A stretch of DNA of 64,000 nucleotides, taken from contig JAPFBE010000002.1 in assembly GCA_034336665.1 (NCBI GenBank), positions 81,412,905 to 81,476,904 of the forward strand, in the 5' to 3' direction. Position 1 is the stretch's first letter. Every line of letters starts with the position of its first letter. The translations under genes were made by a program, and so were the position numbers. Source of the stretch: Luscinia megarhynchos. Its lineage: Eukaryota > Chordata > Aves > Passeriformes > Turdidae. The notes beneath the pieces were generated by a model. It made no database searches and was not told where the DNA came from. It saw only the letters and a list, made by a program, of their open reading frames with translations. Below are positions 34,193 to 49,820 of this stretch, piece after piece.

Positions 34193-37100
34193 TGCTGCTC
34201 TTGCAGCCCTCTCCTGGCACGGGAGCTCTGGGCAGAAGGGCAGGGAACACCTGTGCAGCCACGGGTCTCTGCCAGCAGCTCACACACTGATGTTAGCCCA
34301 GCCTGAAGCCTCAGAGGGAGGCACACACTGCCTGCTGGAGCAGCAGCCTTGCAGGAGCTGGGGAGATGCAGCAACCAGGAGCACACAGCCAGCCATGCAA
34401 CCAGGGCAGTGCAGTGCAAACCAGCATGCAATGCAAACAGCTAAACATATTTCCTCAAAAATCAATGTTTTCTTTTTTCCTGTTGAAAGTTTGCTATAAT
34501 GAGCAGGTTCTAGAAACACATTTCTAGCAGTGCTTTTACTCTTCAAACTTGACACCCATCATTTAAAGAAAACCCCATGCATTTTTTTTTTTTTTTTTAA
34601 ATTGAGATCTTTCTGCCAAAGGCAGCTTCTTAATTTTCATTTAGGGGAAGTCCTGTGCTGGCAAAAAGTATTATGAGAAGGGGGCATTTGTGCAAGGAAG
34701 CCTTGTTCTAAAAATGGAAATTTTAGGCTATTTGGTACTTCATAGCTAACAGGTTACAAAGCACCCCAGAGGTCTGAATAATCAGTCTGAAAACAAGTCC
34801 TGCCTGATCTTTTTCTGGTGGGAACAGCAAGGTGAATCACACCACAGGCTTGGCTACAGACACCAACTCTGTAAAAATGAAAGCAGAAAACTTTTCAGAA
34901 AGAAGCAGTAAAAGTTCAATTTTGTGATTTTTGTTATCAGAAACTTCTGTTTCCTTGTCTCTAGCACCAGTTTGACCTGTTTCCAATAAATAATCCACTT
35001 ATGGGTGCAATGCTGTCTTTCATACATTTCTAACACATAATTTGAGAATTTCCCCGAGACTCGCAATCATGGGATTTTAAAATCTGCCAAGCAGCTGCAC
35101 AGTGATGACTGCTGGAATGAGCTAAAGGCTGAGCAGGACAACAATATCACTCTGAGCCAGCTCTGCTACCTAACAGTGGTGAGAAAGCAGAGCTCCAGCA
35201 CAAGTCAGTCCCACTGAGGTACGAGTGAAATTCTCCACTCACCATCACTGCTGTGGTTTTTCCTCCTGGCAGATCATTACTGAAAACTTGGATGTGTGAC
35301 AGGTGGACTCATGTACACCATCTGTACATCTCTCAAGCTGTCTGCACATCTGGAAATGGCAGGGATGTCACCTTCTTTCATGTTCTACCCACCAGCAGTC
35401 TTCTCCTGCCACTGCCTCCACAGCCCAGCACAAAGGGCTCTGGCTCCAGCTGAATTCTTCTGCCATCACCTTCTGGCAGCCCTGGCAGTTCTTTCTCTGC
35501 CTGTCCCTGTCAGCTCAGCCCTGTCTCAAGCTCAGAGGAGGGGGGCTGCTCTGTCCTGCAGTGAGTGCAGGGGTGTCAAGGGGAGGCTGCAGTGCATCTC
35601 AGAGCATGAGACTTTGGGGATGTGTCTCCAGGGCTTCCTGGCCAAAATTTTGCCCTGTTATCAAACTTCACCCAATTAGAACTTCTCTTCCTTCCCTTCT
35701 GTCAGCTGCTGTCATTGCTTGATAAAGCTTCAGATACCAAATATCAGCTCACCACGATGTGTCAGTCTCTGCAAACTCTGTTTTTATTTGTCATCCAGTG
35801 TACACATGCTTCCAAATGCAGCTCTGGCTCATCCATGCCCATGCCCTTACAGAAAGGGGGAAGTTATGTGCATTTAAAAATGTCAAGGCTTGGTGAACAC
35901 AATCTGGTATAAAAGCCAAATTTCTTTCATAAGGTCAGAGCCACCTCCAGCACTTCTCTCCACTGTCCCACTGGAAATTCCAGTGCCAGTGCAGGATCCC
36001 TGGTGGGACACAGTGCATAGTCACAGCAGCAGGAGCTGTGCTGGGAAGAACAGCTTCTCTGGTTTTAGTCTCCTGCCATGAAGTGCAAGCACTACCTGGT
36101 CAAGAGATTTTTTATTATTATTATTATTTCCTTCCCACAGAAAACAGCCCTCCCAGCTCTTGGAAGCAGCCACTTTGCTTCCTTCTGGCTATTTCTAGTT
36201 TGTTTTCACACGTTCATTTGAGTAGCCAGTGTGGAGATGCTTGCCAAGAAAGGCTTTTGCTTATTATTTTTTAACAGCATCTTGGAACATATTTTTGAAA
36301 GAAAACCAAATTTATTAAAAACCACACAGGGACTTAACAAAAAATAAATACATACAGAATAAAATTTCGAGCCTTACCACCCTCCATTTACCTCTTTCTA
36401 TTGGAAAAGAGCAAAAACTGTATGAAATTAATGAGCAAGATTCATAAAAAATCATTTTCTTATTAATATTCAGAGGGACCAGCAGCAAACAGATTTGCAG
36501 TGCAGTAAAACAAGTACCCAAATATGTCTGGCTAAAACTATAGCTGACATCAAGAAAGAGGAATGAAGACTAATGAAGAAATTTAGAGGAAAAAACTCAA
36601 GGAAGAGATGTGGACCTCACTTTGGGATCATCATTAAGTATTTATGCTTTGCTTATCAATAGAAGGAAGAGGAGTCATGTGCCATCCAGTTGTCCACTGG
36701 TACTTCCAAACATGTTCATCACAATATTCACTCATTTTGTATTAGGATCTTAGTTTGATTCCAGGATTCTGACATTGTCACTGCTCTAAGTTCTTGTTTT
36801 TAGTGTCACCTTGCTGCTTCTCTAGCCCCTAACTGAGAATCCTTCCCCTACCAAAGGTGCCCCTAATTTCTTCTTTGACAGTATTTGTTCTGTGCTTTCC
36901 TGCTACCCCAGGAGAAACTCAGAGCAAAAAATAAAAGCAAATCCTTTATAGCTCTGTGTTTTGGTTGAGGTGGGCAGTCCAAGCAGGAGCAGCTGCTCAG
37001 AGTTCACATGTTTCAAACTTGGAGATGCTCATGGGTAACATCAAAAGCCCAGCTCTCCTCCCTTCAGATTTGTCCTGGCTGAGAAATGCTACAGCTGCTC

Positions 37101-40100
37101 CACTTTGTCTCCTATTTCTCATTATCATAATTCCTTTGTGCATTTTAGCAACGAGTGCTGGTGTGAGGGTGGAGGAGGGGATGCAGGAGAAAGGCAGTGC
37201 CCCATCAATAAATGCTGGGGTCTTCAGCACCCGTGGGTTAACTAGACAAGGGCCTGTGCTTATCATGTTTCCCCCAGCAATGCTCACAGTCTCAGCTGGA
37301 GCTGTGTTGAGACCCACACAGAGTGTTTCAGTCTCACCCCTCACCTTTGCATCACCTTCAGTGCCACTGAGAAGGTCTCTGTTTCCAAAGCATTTCCTGG
37401 TGGTACAAAAAGGGTGATTAGGAACAAGAGCATGTTATGTGCATTAGTACAGCGTGACCCACTGTGTACTGACTCCACTCTCACTCATGGCTGGTCACCC
37501 TTTCCATCTTAAAGCCCTGCATTTAGGACTCAGAGCTTGTTTCTGAAGCTGCTCCTGACTGAAATTTGGTGCACATCTATCCACCAAAGAGCAGTGTCTG
37601 TAATGGGCTACCTCTACCCATCAGATTTTGACTGCAGGGGCAGTCAGGCCTGTCCTCCACCTTCTGGCAATCAGGTCCTTGGTGGTTATCACAGAGGGGA
37701 AATAAAGCTCTCTTTTTTTGTACTTTGTACAAAATCTCTGCTGCTTCAGACAGGGCACACCTAGGCATCTTTAGGAAGGCTGTCTGCTCAGTTAAGGTGC
37801 AACCTCAGGCAGGGTAGACAGGCACTGAAGACAAATGGAAAAGGGGCTGCTGGAGGTACATCCAAAGAAATCCATGTTCCCAGAAGCTACAGTGACCCTG
37901 CAAAGTGTAAGAGGGTGTGAATGCAGGATCCTCTGTGCACACAAGGGGTATCTGGCACTTCAGCCTTTCTGTCTGGAGTCCCTTTTGGAAGTGCTGCCAC
38001 CACTCTATGAGCAGGGCAAAAAAAATGCAGTAAGCGTTGGACAGTCACTCCCCAGGGCCAGCAAGGCTCCACCCATCCAGAATGGCTTGAAAGTTACCTA
38101 TTATTTCTTAATGAGAAAGGAGAAAAAAAAGATAAACCAGACAAAAGAGGAAGAACTAATACAGATTTGTTTACCCCTCCTCTCACACTCAGAAAAGGTC
38201 TTGCTATTTAATTTCATTTCTTCCTAATTCTTTTAGAACTCACAACAATAAAAACCATGCCAATATTCACATGCTTTTTTTAGTTCATAATCATTCATTT
38301 GTGAAGTTGAGAAACAACACTTTACCATATGCTGTGTAAAGAAAAACCACAACATTTTGTTCATTAACCCTGGGCAGAATGATCTAAGGCCTTTAAAATA
38401 ACTAACTCTTTTCCTTGGCAGGCTTCAGATGACTCTTTTGGGAATTAGATATATATTTATGTATTTGATTTCTTAAAACTCTATGGAAATAGTATTTTTG
38501 AAAAAGTATGTTTGCCTTTGCCTAATTTTGTATGGCAAAGGGCAAGAGAGACTTTGCTAGCAGTACATTAGGACATCCACCCTCAGGAGGCTGCCTGTCC
38601 AGATTTTACTGCATTCAGCTGTTTCACTAGGCACAGGACATCTGCAGTATTTATAAACATGGGTGTTAAGCTGACAGCAGGGGAGCTGGCAAAATCCCTC
38701 ACCTGTTCCATCTGGAGGTGACTTTATCTATCAATATTCTTTCAGAACACCATATATCAAGATCCATATGATGGAAATTTTCTGCAGCTACTGTGTCTCC
38801 CATCAAGAAACTTGTGAGCCTGAAGTCTCTTTGGTTACAATACCTTTCTGGGCCACATTTCCTAAAATGCTCAAGGTCACATTTTTGCAAGTGCCCGGCA
38901 CCCACAATTAAACTCGTGCTTCTCAAACAAAACACTCCTTCCCTCTGGGCACCTGTGCAACAGGCAGTTTCTCAAAAAGCACCTGTGTGGAGTAAACTGA
39001 GACCTGCCAGAAAGTAGCACCACTGATTTGGGCACTTGATGAGTGCTTTGGAAAAGCCACCCTTCCTGCCCAGCTGGGTCACTGTCTGTATGCTGATGCT
39101 CACATGCCCAGCCACGTCAAACCCATTTTATTCTCCTTTCTTCTGCAGGGCTTCTCTCCTTTGTGCAGGGCACTAACCAGCAGTAACTCAATCTTCCCCA
39201 GTGCACCTGAGCACACCAGCCACCAAACTCACCCAGCAGCAGCTTCATCGGGTTTCTAATCTGTCCTACATCTTGTTTGCTCCTTTTATGTAATCTTATA
39301 TGCAATACCTTGGTGGAGGGTAGTGGAAACTAAAGCAGAAAGCTACTGTTGCACAAAGTAAGATGAGAAGCTGATGTGAATTCATGATATTGATTTTTTT
39401 TATCTTTGTAAATAAATAGCGTGTGACTCTGAAAGAGTGACATTTGTGCTTAGACTACTCTTAAAAAATTGCTAACAGATGGTCTCCTGTCCCACAGCAG
39501 AAACTTGGCGTTGACAGAAAAAAAAATAAAATTGTGATACTGGAAAAAATGGAGCCATTAGCTGGCAAACTAGATATTTTTTAAGATGTTCTTATGATAG
39601 GGAAAGGGATGATTGTGAAGGTTCCTACCTGGAGAGCAACTGTGAGTTTTTGTTCCATATTGAAGAGAGTTATTGGAACTTTCTCCAGGAAAGTAGGCAG
39701 CTGGAGATTGGGAGTGGGAGGTTCTGGCAGTCAGGACCAGAATTTTGCTAAGGAGATGGAAACAAGATGCACTGAGATAATGTCACAGCTTACAAGTTCA
39801 TAAATATGAAGTTCCCTGCCAGGGATGATTTGTCCAGCATTTAGCACTCTTGAATGTGCTTGAACAAAGGAGAGCTAACCTAAGAGAAATCTAGATGACT
39901 AAAGCAATTTCGTGGGAGTTGTAGGAATTTTTAAAGCAGTCTTCAAAGATGTTCCCAAACTGTATATATTGTGTTAATTTTCTCTTTTTGCATGTCTTAT
40001 TTCTCAGAATTTATACATCCTTGAACTTGCAAGATGATCCTGTACATTACTGGCCCTGGATGAACAACACTGGGTGGGCATTTTTTCAGTAGAATCCATT

Positions 40101-43100
40101 TCCATCAGGTAATGCAGCTTAGCTGAAATCAAAATGTTTTGTCACATTCAAGAAAACAAATTCTGTAAAAATGTCAGAATTTATAATTTCAATTTAATAT
40201 TTTCCTTTCAACATGGCAGAATGTTTCAGTGTTACTTTATGTGTTTATTAATTTTGTTTTGGCATTTATACTTGATTAATTTTGGAATTACACTGGTCTG
40301 GTATTATTGGGAAAACAATTCAATGCCAAGGAAGTGAAATAACTTGGTGTTTCCAGAGCAGTTTTAATATCCATCCCACTGGGAAATTCTGATGTTTTGT
40401 TCCAATATGCAATGAAAATAAATACAAATGTCAAAATTTCCTTTGGAATGGGAATTTCAGATTCTAACCAGCTCTAATCAACAACAAAGCCATCTGCTCT
40501 GTATTAATGACTTAGGGCAGTATTTAATGCTGCAAGAGAGGGTGATATTCTACTGCTCAGCATTGCTCATGGAAGTCAATGACATATGGCAAGTTCTAGC
40601 TTCTGGTTGTCTAGGGGAGTTTGAGGCTAGCCACTTCTGTTTTATTCCTCATGCTCTATTGCCAAGTTCATGGAATTCATCATTCAAATCCAAGGTTTTC
40701 CTGTGAATATATGAGAAAACATCCTCCAAGTGACATATGGCACAGCCTACAGCTCCTACATTTAAAAGAAACTCGTAATTCCCAAATTGCAGCACAGTTA
40801 GCTACTTCCATTTTACAAAGGTTTTAAATTGATAATTGAAATAGAATATTTGCTCCATGATAAATGCCTATTTTTGAGCACTAACAGTTAAATAAATATA
40901 TTTTATTTCAAAAGTTAACTTAATCTAGATGAGTCATAATATGAATTCTATTTAAGAAGATATGCTGGCATGAAGGATTTTAGCACAAATGAGAGAAAGT
41001 AATATTTTAATTTTGTTTTAAGACAATGTCTTTGCTGTTTTTTCCTAAGACCTCTTCTCTGTCTTCACATAGAACCATTGTGCTGCAGATAAGGTACAGG
41101 AAAACCATATAATTGCCCCTGCAGCAAATACAGCCAGCTTGAGAAGCTCAGCCATGGACCCCAGTCCAGGTGCTTTTCCCCCTGGACAGTTTCCATGTGC
41201 AAGGATGTGGTTACCACTGGTGATGACAGTACCTCTTGCTTTTCCTGACAATCTGATGATTGCTCAAGCCACCTCAGAGCACCTCCTTGTCCCCCCTCTC
41301 CATGGGCAGCTGACCTGGGGGGCTGGATCTGGGGGTGTACAACAGGCATTTAATGTGGAGATTCTGCTCCCTCTGAGCACCACACACCTGAAAAAACATA
41401 GCTTGGGAAACTTAGCTTGGATATAATCTAGAAAGTTACTGGAAGAATATTTTGATTTGTGTTCACTTTGAAAGAATGACATCCAGTCCTGACAGCCTGC
41501 CGTGAAAAACACAGAGCTGTCCTACCCAGTGCTGCTTCATGCATAACACAGTGTGCTGCCTGATTTTAGAAATTACTCAACAGGAATGAATTTGGGAGTT
41601 TGAACAACATGGTAAAGGTCGGTAAGCAAACTCCCTTAAGAGGCACAGAAAAACATTTGACAAATTAAATGCAAAAATAATTTGCTGTACTTCTCTGTCT
41701 CTGACACACGTGTAAACAAATGCTTGTATAATCTTCATGTTCTTACTATGGCTTGTTATCAATAAACCAAACCCTAGCAGCTCTCAATATTAAGTTAGGT
41801 AGTAAACACTCACAGACAGCACTGGTTTACAAAGGAACTTTTGAAATGCCATGTATAATGCAGTCATGATACAGAGTATAGTAAACAATTGTTTGCATGA
41901 ATTCAACAAATTTTTTTACAAGTTTCTAGTATTGCACAAATTGCAATGAGAAATAATGTGTAAAACTCAGGACGAAATCTCGACATAAAAATATGAATTA
42001 TGGTATCAAAAACTCTTCTGCCATCACTGAAAATTTTCTGCAAATTCAAGATAATGAACTCCTTCAAAAAAGAAAGGGTTAACAGCACTTCTTCCTTCAC
42101 TACTAACATCCTTTGAGGAAATAAACAAAGTCCATCAGATAACTGTCTTCAAACAAACGAACGGCTTTTTCTCATGTGAACAACAAACAATTTGTATCAC
42201 TGCTGTAGAACAGAAGTGGCAGTAACAGAAAGCTTCTTTCCAAAGTTTAACTTCAGGAAAACCAGACTCTATTCAACATGAAATAAAATGTCACTATTCA
42301 CCACTTCCTAGTGACTGTAAATAAACAGAAAAGCTGATCCTGTTACATTTTTAGGCCAGTGTACTTTTGCCTCTTTGCTGTTCTCAAGATGTCAGCTTCT
42401 CTGAGATTTCTTGTGTGTGAGTTTTAGTGCCTTTACCCATTTTTCATTTTCTACGATTTCCATTTATTGTGTTCGTATACAAAACTTAGTCCTTTCTTTC
42501 TTATACTTTATTTATCTTTTCCTCCTACCTCTTACTTTCCACTACTATTCCTTAGCTCCTTAAAAACAAACACAATCTTTCTCACTTTTCCTATTATCTT
42601 TGAAAAAGTCTGTCACATAATTTCTCTTGAGCTTTTCTGCATTTCCTATGCATGCCCATTCCTACTACAAGCATTTGCACATAATGGCATTTTTGATGCC
42701 ATGCACCATCAAAACAATATCCTAACAATGAAATATATGATCTCTGAAGCAGAAAGGTTTGGAAACCTTGGAAGAAGACCATCTATGGCTTAATCTCTGT
42801 GTCTCTTTCTAGTTAAATCATCCCAAGGAAATATGTAGCAAAGATGCATTTGGTATTTAATTAATAGAAAACTATTACCATTTAATCTACCATGATTTGC
42901 CTTGCTGCTTTTGCCTTAATGGTAGAATATCAGTATTGCTCTTTTAACAGCACTTTCTAAACTCTGACAGCATCACCACCAATGTTTAACTATAAATTCG
43001 GATTTTGATGATCTGGTTCCTTTTCCTGGGAAGCATAACTTTTCAGACATGGAAAGGAGTGGAAATGTAAGTAAGCATGAGAGATGCTGACTCTAATGAG

Positions 43101-45566
43101 AATATTTTGCCTGTGGTTAATGGAAGATTTACCAGTTACTTGATGGCCAATATTTCAGATCCTTTCAGTGATGTATGCTCTTATGTAATCACAATCTCAT
43201 CAGTAGAGTGCTCTGACTTTTGTTCCAGTTTCTTTTCTTGCTCTGCATGCCTGTATGACCCATTCTAACTACAGTAATAACCTCTTGCACTCCCAGTATC
43301 ATGCCTTATAAAAATAAAGGTCTCATACTTTAAATGTCTATCTCCTTCTATATAGCTTTTAAGATGTCCTTGTGTTATCTTCAGCTGGCAATTCTCCCTT
43401 CCACATAATCTTCACCAATAATTGCTGTCCCAGCCCATTCCTCAGACATTCCATGCTTCCTCTCACTTGCATCAAGTATTTCCTAATTCTCTCCTCTGCT
43501 ACTGATGTTATGAAAATCAGTGAAGCTCCACTTCCTAGAAACAGGGTGAACACTGAAGAATCAGCCCACTGTTTGTAAAGTGCCATATAAAATCACCATA
43601 CAAATCTCTTATTCAATAAAAAAAATCCTGTTCCACCAAATAAGTCTCAGATCTTGACCTTCTAATGAATTCACTGGGAAGTCACTTAAGTCAGTGAGCA
43701 ACACAGGGAATCCTCCTGTGAATTACCAAAGGAATCTTCCAAGAAAGATGAAAAAAAAATGGTAACTATGCAAATATATATATAGAAAACTTCTGCTTTT
43801 CTACTTAATTTTTCTTTATTAAAAGAGGGATGTACTCCATGAGGCTCACTGCTTTTTAATGAATATTCTAGGAAAGAGAGCCATTTATTAAGCAACAGTG
43901 TCTGTTTCATTGAGAGGTGCTTTAAAATCTATTGCTCAGTTGCATTAAAAAAAAGGATGTTTTCAAATTAGTCTCCACAGGATGATAAAACAGTGACTTA
44001 TCAACAGTTTACCACCCAGCACTGGGTAATAATCATTTTATCTCAATCTGAATGAAAGATGGAGCTATCATCATATCAGGAACACAGTTTAAACCCACAC
44101 CTTGTTCATTCATGTGTGATCAGATGGGAGCTGGTTTTAGTGACCTCATACTGATTTGTGAAACCTCCTATTAGCATATATTGTGATTACTTCCTTTAAA
44201 AGGTTGGCAGTCAAGTTGATTTTGGAGTTGGTTTTCAGGAACTCAAAAAAAAAAAAAAGAAAAAAAGAAAAATCCCACACAACAACTTTGGGAGAAAGCC
44301 AAAATTTTCTTGGAAGTTTCCCTGATGAAGAAGTGTGACTGGGATAGAGCAACATCCTTGATTTTGGCAGCAAACCTTTCTTCTGGCAACGTATTAAAAA
44401 GCCATTCCACTTTATGAGTTATCAGCAAAGACCTGGTGTTTTTGAGTGTGGCTGATGGTCCTCCCTCTTCTGACAAAATTAGAAACATCAATAATTCTTG
44501 GATTAATTGCTAAGAAAATTTCCAAGAGGCAAACATTTCCTTATTTTTAGACCCTTGTTTCTTCTGTAGTCAAAGCAGTGGAGGCCAAAGTTGGACTACA
44601 TGCACTTCACTGAAATGATGGGATCTCTACTCTGGGTTTTATATGTGCACAGAAACAAGAGTGCACACTGCTGTGTGGGCAGGGGTGTCCCATCTGAGCC
44701 CTCAATTCCCAGTCCCTGAATAAATCCTGATTTATCCCACAGACACCTGCCACATACCTACAGATCCTTCCAAAGGAGCTGAGGACATGGCCATGCTAGG
44801 GGCCCTGGCAGGGACCACTGGCTGTCAGCAGGACAAGCCATGCCCATGGTGCTGGCTAGCCACAACAAGGTGCTGCATGTGGCCAGCAAGTGGCACCAAA
44901 CCTGTCTGGCCAGGGGGTGAGGCTGTGTGCTGGCAGGGACATGCTCTGATGGAGTCCTGGCACAACACCTGCTGCTGCCCCCAGCACCAAGCTGAAAACT
45001 GGGGAGCTGCTGTCAAATGCACATCTCACCACTTAGATTTTTCCTGTTCTTTATGCAGAAAAAAAACTTTCTAAACAAGTTCTGTGTATCCTGCTTCACT
45101 CACTGCTTAGTTTTGCACCTGGGAATCCAGTAATGGGACAGTCTTCTGCCCAAAGGTCTGTATTAGTGCTCCCAAGGGGCTGCATGTGCTGCTCCTTGGC
45201 AGAGTACCAGGAGGCACAAGCTTGGGTGCTCTCACTAGCACAGAATTTGGGTGTTCTCACCGACTTCTGCATGTGATACAGACAGAAAAAGCTAAATGCT
45301 GCAGCACTGGACGAGATGGGTTAAATACTGCTGCTAAGAAGCTGTGTTTGTGAAGGAGGATCATAACAAATCTTTTATTTGACCCCCTAATGAGGTAAAA
45401 ATAAATGGACTCTCTCAAGTGCCTTAACAGGTCAGACAAAGCAGTAAGCCCTGAGATTAAATAGGAGAGAAACAGGTGGCTTGTAAATTTATCATTGTTA
45501 ATGCACTATAATGGTGACAGAAAAGGGTAATTAGCACATTTGGAGCAGAGAGGGATACCCGTGGAG

Positions 45567-45590
45567 AAGGAGGTTGACATTAACCTCCTT
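45567..45590. repeat. Short perfect inverted repeat
   Basis: AAGGAGGTT (45567-45575) and AACCTCCTT (45582-45590) form a 9-bp stem around a 6-base loop. A direct TTGGAGCAG occurs at about 45540-45548 and again at 45589-45597. There is no evidence of function. Confidence 0.8.
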
Positions 45591-46187
45591 GGAGCAGTCT
45601 CACCTTCATTTTAAAGGAGGCACATGGTACATTAGAAGATCTGTATCATATCTGGTGACAAATACATCTGGAATCCACTGGTTTTGAAGACCATAGGGGC
45701 TTGGCAAGGCCTGATTTCACCTGGCACTTCTTGGCTGTTGGGACAATTGAATTCAGATGATGAACTGGGAAAGAGGGGGGGCTACTTGAAACCAAGTGGG
45801 AGACCTCAGGAAAAAACTTATTTCCAGGTGTGACCTCACTCCAGCTTAGGCAAAAATTCTTTACTGGTCTCTTCCTATAGATGCCAGCCTGCAATAGTAT
45901 ACTCCAAAGGTACATTCTGCTGTTTCACATCATATAAACTCTTGTAAAAAAAATATATCACCTCCCTTACAAGTCTCTTATACTGCTAAACCATCCTGAT
46001 GACAGCACCTGTTTCACACTATATGAGCATGAATGTCCATGCACACAAGTGATGACTTCTCTAATTCTTGACTGATGGCAATGAAACATAGCATGAAACA
46101 AAGGCAGATGGCAGCCCTGAATTGGGAACACTCATCTTGCAGAAAAGCAGATTTTGCCATCATCTTAACAACCAGGAGGTGTAAGTC

Positions 46188-46830
46188 AGGGAATCACAGA
46201 ATAAGCTGAGTTGGAAGGGACAATGAATATCAAATCCAACTCCTGGCCCTGCTCAGCACCATCCCCAGGAGTCACACCATGTGCCCAAGAGCATTGTCCA
46301 AAAGCTTCTTGAATTCTGTCAGGCTGGTGCTGTGTCACCTTCCCTGGGGAGCTGCTCCAGTGCCCAACCAGCCTCGGGGTGAAGAACCTTTTCCTGATAC
46401 CCAACCTAAACCTCCCCTGACACAACTTCAGGCCATTCTCTTGAGTCTTGTCACTGGGACCACAGAGCAGGGATCAGTGTCTGCCCCTCCTCTTCCCTTC
46501 ATGAGGCAGCTGAGGTCCTCTTCTCCAGAGGAGAATAGAACAAGTGATCTCATCTCCTCCTCATACAGCTCCCCTCAAGGCCCCCAACATCTTTGTTGCC
46601 ATCATTGGGTGTCCTCTAATGCCTTTATACACCCAGAGCACTGGAGGTGAGGCTGCCCCAGAGCAGAGCAGAGCAGAGCAGGACAATCCCTCCCTTGCCT
46701 GGCTGGTGATGCTGTCCCTGACAGGGTTGTCCCTCCTGGCTGCCAGGGCATTGCTGGCTTATGGTTAACTTTATGTTGTTCATCTATGAACACATGCAGG
46801 GGATTTATTTCCTTCTGCCCCAAAGTAGAA
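46188..46830 (-). mobile_element. CR1 LINE fragment (minus orientation, 5'-truncated)
   Basis: The + strand starts with GGGAATCACAGAATAAGCTG and GTTGGAAGGGAC, the reverse complement of a CR1 3' end. It continues through the CCAACTCCTGGCCCTGCTCAG, TGGGGAGCTGCTCCAGTGCC and GGGTGAAGAACCTTTTCCTG landmarks. A four-unit GAGCA run (46662-46681) and the GGGCATTGCTGGCTTATGGT region follow. The 5' boundary near 46.83 kb is approximate. Frames at 46186-46768 are remnants or shadows of the element. Confidence 0.9.
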
Positions 46831-49820
46831 CTGGTCTGCTAGTCCAAAAATCTTCCAAAAACTTGGGGCCATACCTCTGCATGCCCTCTGTGCCAGACAG
46901 CATGTGGGGATTTACCCTGAACACAGAATGTGCTGTCCAGCTCCCCTTGGACAGTCACAAGCATGGACATCCCAGTGTTTTATACACATTTCACCTGGGC
47001 CCAAAGTAAAGAATGCTCAGGGAAGATTAGACAGCTCAGGTTTATCATTAAAATATTATTTCTTCAGAATATATGTGAGATACTCAAAGAAAGGAGCCTC
47101 TGTACGTGAACTTTGAAAGCAGTCACTAACAAAAAAGCATTATTCTGCTGATGATTTTTTTCCTGCAGGAGTATATCTCAGCAGATTTTCACTCCTGTAC
47201 CTATTGAATGGCCATATGAGACATCAGCTTTTTCATCTGGGAACTCTGAAGCTTTTATATATTCTGATCCCTTTCATTTACAAAGCTAGCTGATCACAGA
47301 AGCATATTTAACTAAAATTCAACCAAAAATGTCTGGAATAGCTCATTCACAGAAGAAACTACAGGTCCTTGATGAGATGATCTAGGAACACACTGAGACA
47401 CCACAGAAAGGTGCAAAGTAATGACTATGGAACAACGATGCATCTTCTTCATTCTGACAAAGGCATATAGATAGGATTGTTCAAAATGGAAAACTCCCCA
47501 GATACTTTTTGAGATAGTGATAGGACTCGAGCAAATGGGCAAAGCTATGCTTTCTAGGACAGTCATGCATGTAATCCCCCTGTACATTCAAACTGTTTGT
47601 GGGGAGAGTTGTGGTGTGATGCTGGGCAGATTCCACCAGTTTGCAAGACCCTCTCTACTTGAGGATGCACTGAATAAAAGACTCTGGGATGGTTTTGAAT
47701 TGTAAGTAAATTCCCCCTCTCTGAAACCATCTTCCTTATTCACAAAGAGACTCCACTCTTGGATTTCTGCAACTACTTTCCAAGGAGTGTCACAAAAATG
47801 AAGCATATTGGAAAGGCATAGCTGACTGCACTAATATATGTGCTCTATTATATGGAAGAGATGCACTCTAGAAGAGTTGAGAGAGAAAGCACAGAGCACC
47901 CAAATTTCAACTTTTCCAGCTATTTGAATTTGAAAATTCATCTTTATCTTTTCATGTAGTACAAATATGAACTATATTTATGAAGTGTGTGGTGGACACA
48001 TTTTCAAGAGGAGAAGACAAGACACCCCCTGGCTGGGTTACCGTGTAGCTTAGTAGAACCCAGGTGCAGAGGTGGATGCCACACTGAGTGCCCTGAAGAG
48101 AGAGCCTTCAGAACTGGTGGCTGGGACAGATGTGGGGCCAGCAGTGCTGGCTGCTCAGCACAGACCCCACTGCAGCTCCACACGACCTTGGCTCTGCTGA
48201 GCTGCTGTGCTCAGCAGGGATGTGCTCAGCCATGCGTGGGGCGTCGAGCAGATGTCAGCAAGGCACTTTTCTTCCAGCACTGAAAACATGCCTTAGGTAA
48301 GGGGTTGCCTAAAAATGTGCTGTCCTCTGCATGGATGCTCTGCTGTCTCCTTTCCTGCTCCAGGGTGATTGTGCCTCTTTGTAGGCAGAAGGCTGTGTCT
48401 GTCCTGCACTGCCCCAGCCAGGGGGCTGGATTACTTAGGGTAAGTCATTATATCACTACTCTAGAAGGAATGAGTTCCTAAAGCCCAAAGCTCAGCCTCC
48501 TTTCTGCTGAACTCACTGCAACCATGGAAATGACACTGACATCTCTGAGAAACAGGTGAATGAGAAGAAGTGTAAGGAACTGAGTTTTGGATAGTGCATG
48601 GTGTACTGTAGGCACCATATGAGAGGGGTCATATTTAATTACAGACTCTGCACAGGCAAGAGCAGCTTTTACAGCATCCCAGGAGATTGTAACTTAGCAA
48701 AATAACTGCATAACCAAAAATAAAAGTAAAAACATGACAGCAAGCTTCACATGGTCAGAGGAGAAGGGACTGCTGGGCAGCCAGCACTCTCTCCACAGTG
48801 GCTGAGGCACATCCATTGTTGGCCACCTCTTGCCCTGCCTGCCAGCAGCAGCTGTGTGTGGGCATTCTGCAAACATCACACAGCAGCAGGGGTGCTGAGA
48901 AGCTGCTGGACACTGAACACATCTCCTATCATGGGATTTTCTGCAGCCATTGACCCTGAACTAAACTCCCTCTTTTGGCATCTCTGCTTCCATTTGGGGT
49001 TCCAGTCCCATTCTGGATCTCCCTCCACAGTGTGAGCTCCACTTTTGAGGAAAAGATAGCACTGTGCTTTGCTCCAGTTTGCAAAATCCTTAAATCAGTG
49101 TTCATCATCATAATTGTTGATGAGATTATGGTCATCTTAATACACTAATAGCTTCAGTACTAGCTAAAGCAAACTCCACCACCAAGGAGAGCTGAGCAAA
49201 CCAGCTAAACAATGAGAACTCATTAGAAGTTGATACCTAGCAGCTCTGAGTCAAGAAAACTGAGGAGGGTGTTTAACAGCATTGGTCTAGAACACCTGTG
49301 TGTAGAAGGGAACAGGAGAGCAGCCTGAATATGGAGATACAAATTCACATTTTTCACTACTTTAGTGCATTCACCTTCCCAACACTTCAGTACATCAAGG
49401 AAGTCTTTGGTGAAGAGCTCAGGCACAGAGCAACGAGACACAGATCCAAATAAATTTAGACACTTAAAATAAGAGTGGGATGAGAAGTAGGGTTGCTGTA
49501 TCCAAACGTGCTCAAGCCAAACACCCCAAAGTCCCTGCTCTGCAGCCATTTGTCCCTGGAAGTGGGCAGACATCAGAGGCTGACTTTTTGTGACATTTCT
49601 CAGTATAAACCAAGTTACATACCAGTCTCAGTAGGATTCAGAACCTACCTAATACTTGATCTTTCTTATAATCAAGTTGTTCTTTTGGCCTGAAAAGAGT
49701 GGGGAGGGGTATGTACAGGGAGATGACAAAGCTTTCACCACATACTGGAGTCACCAACATTACAGACAAAATGTTGGACTTAGGCAACCCTGAGTACAGG
49801 AAGCTTTAATGAATATAGAA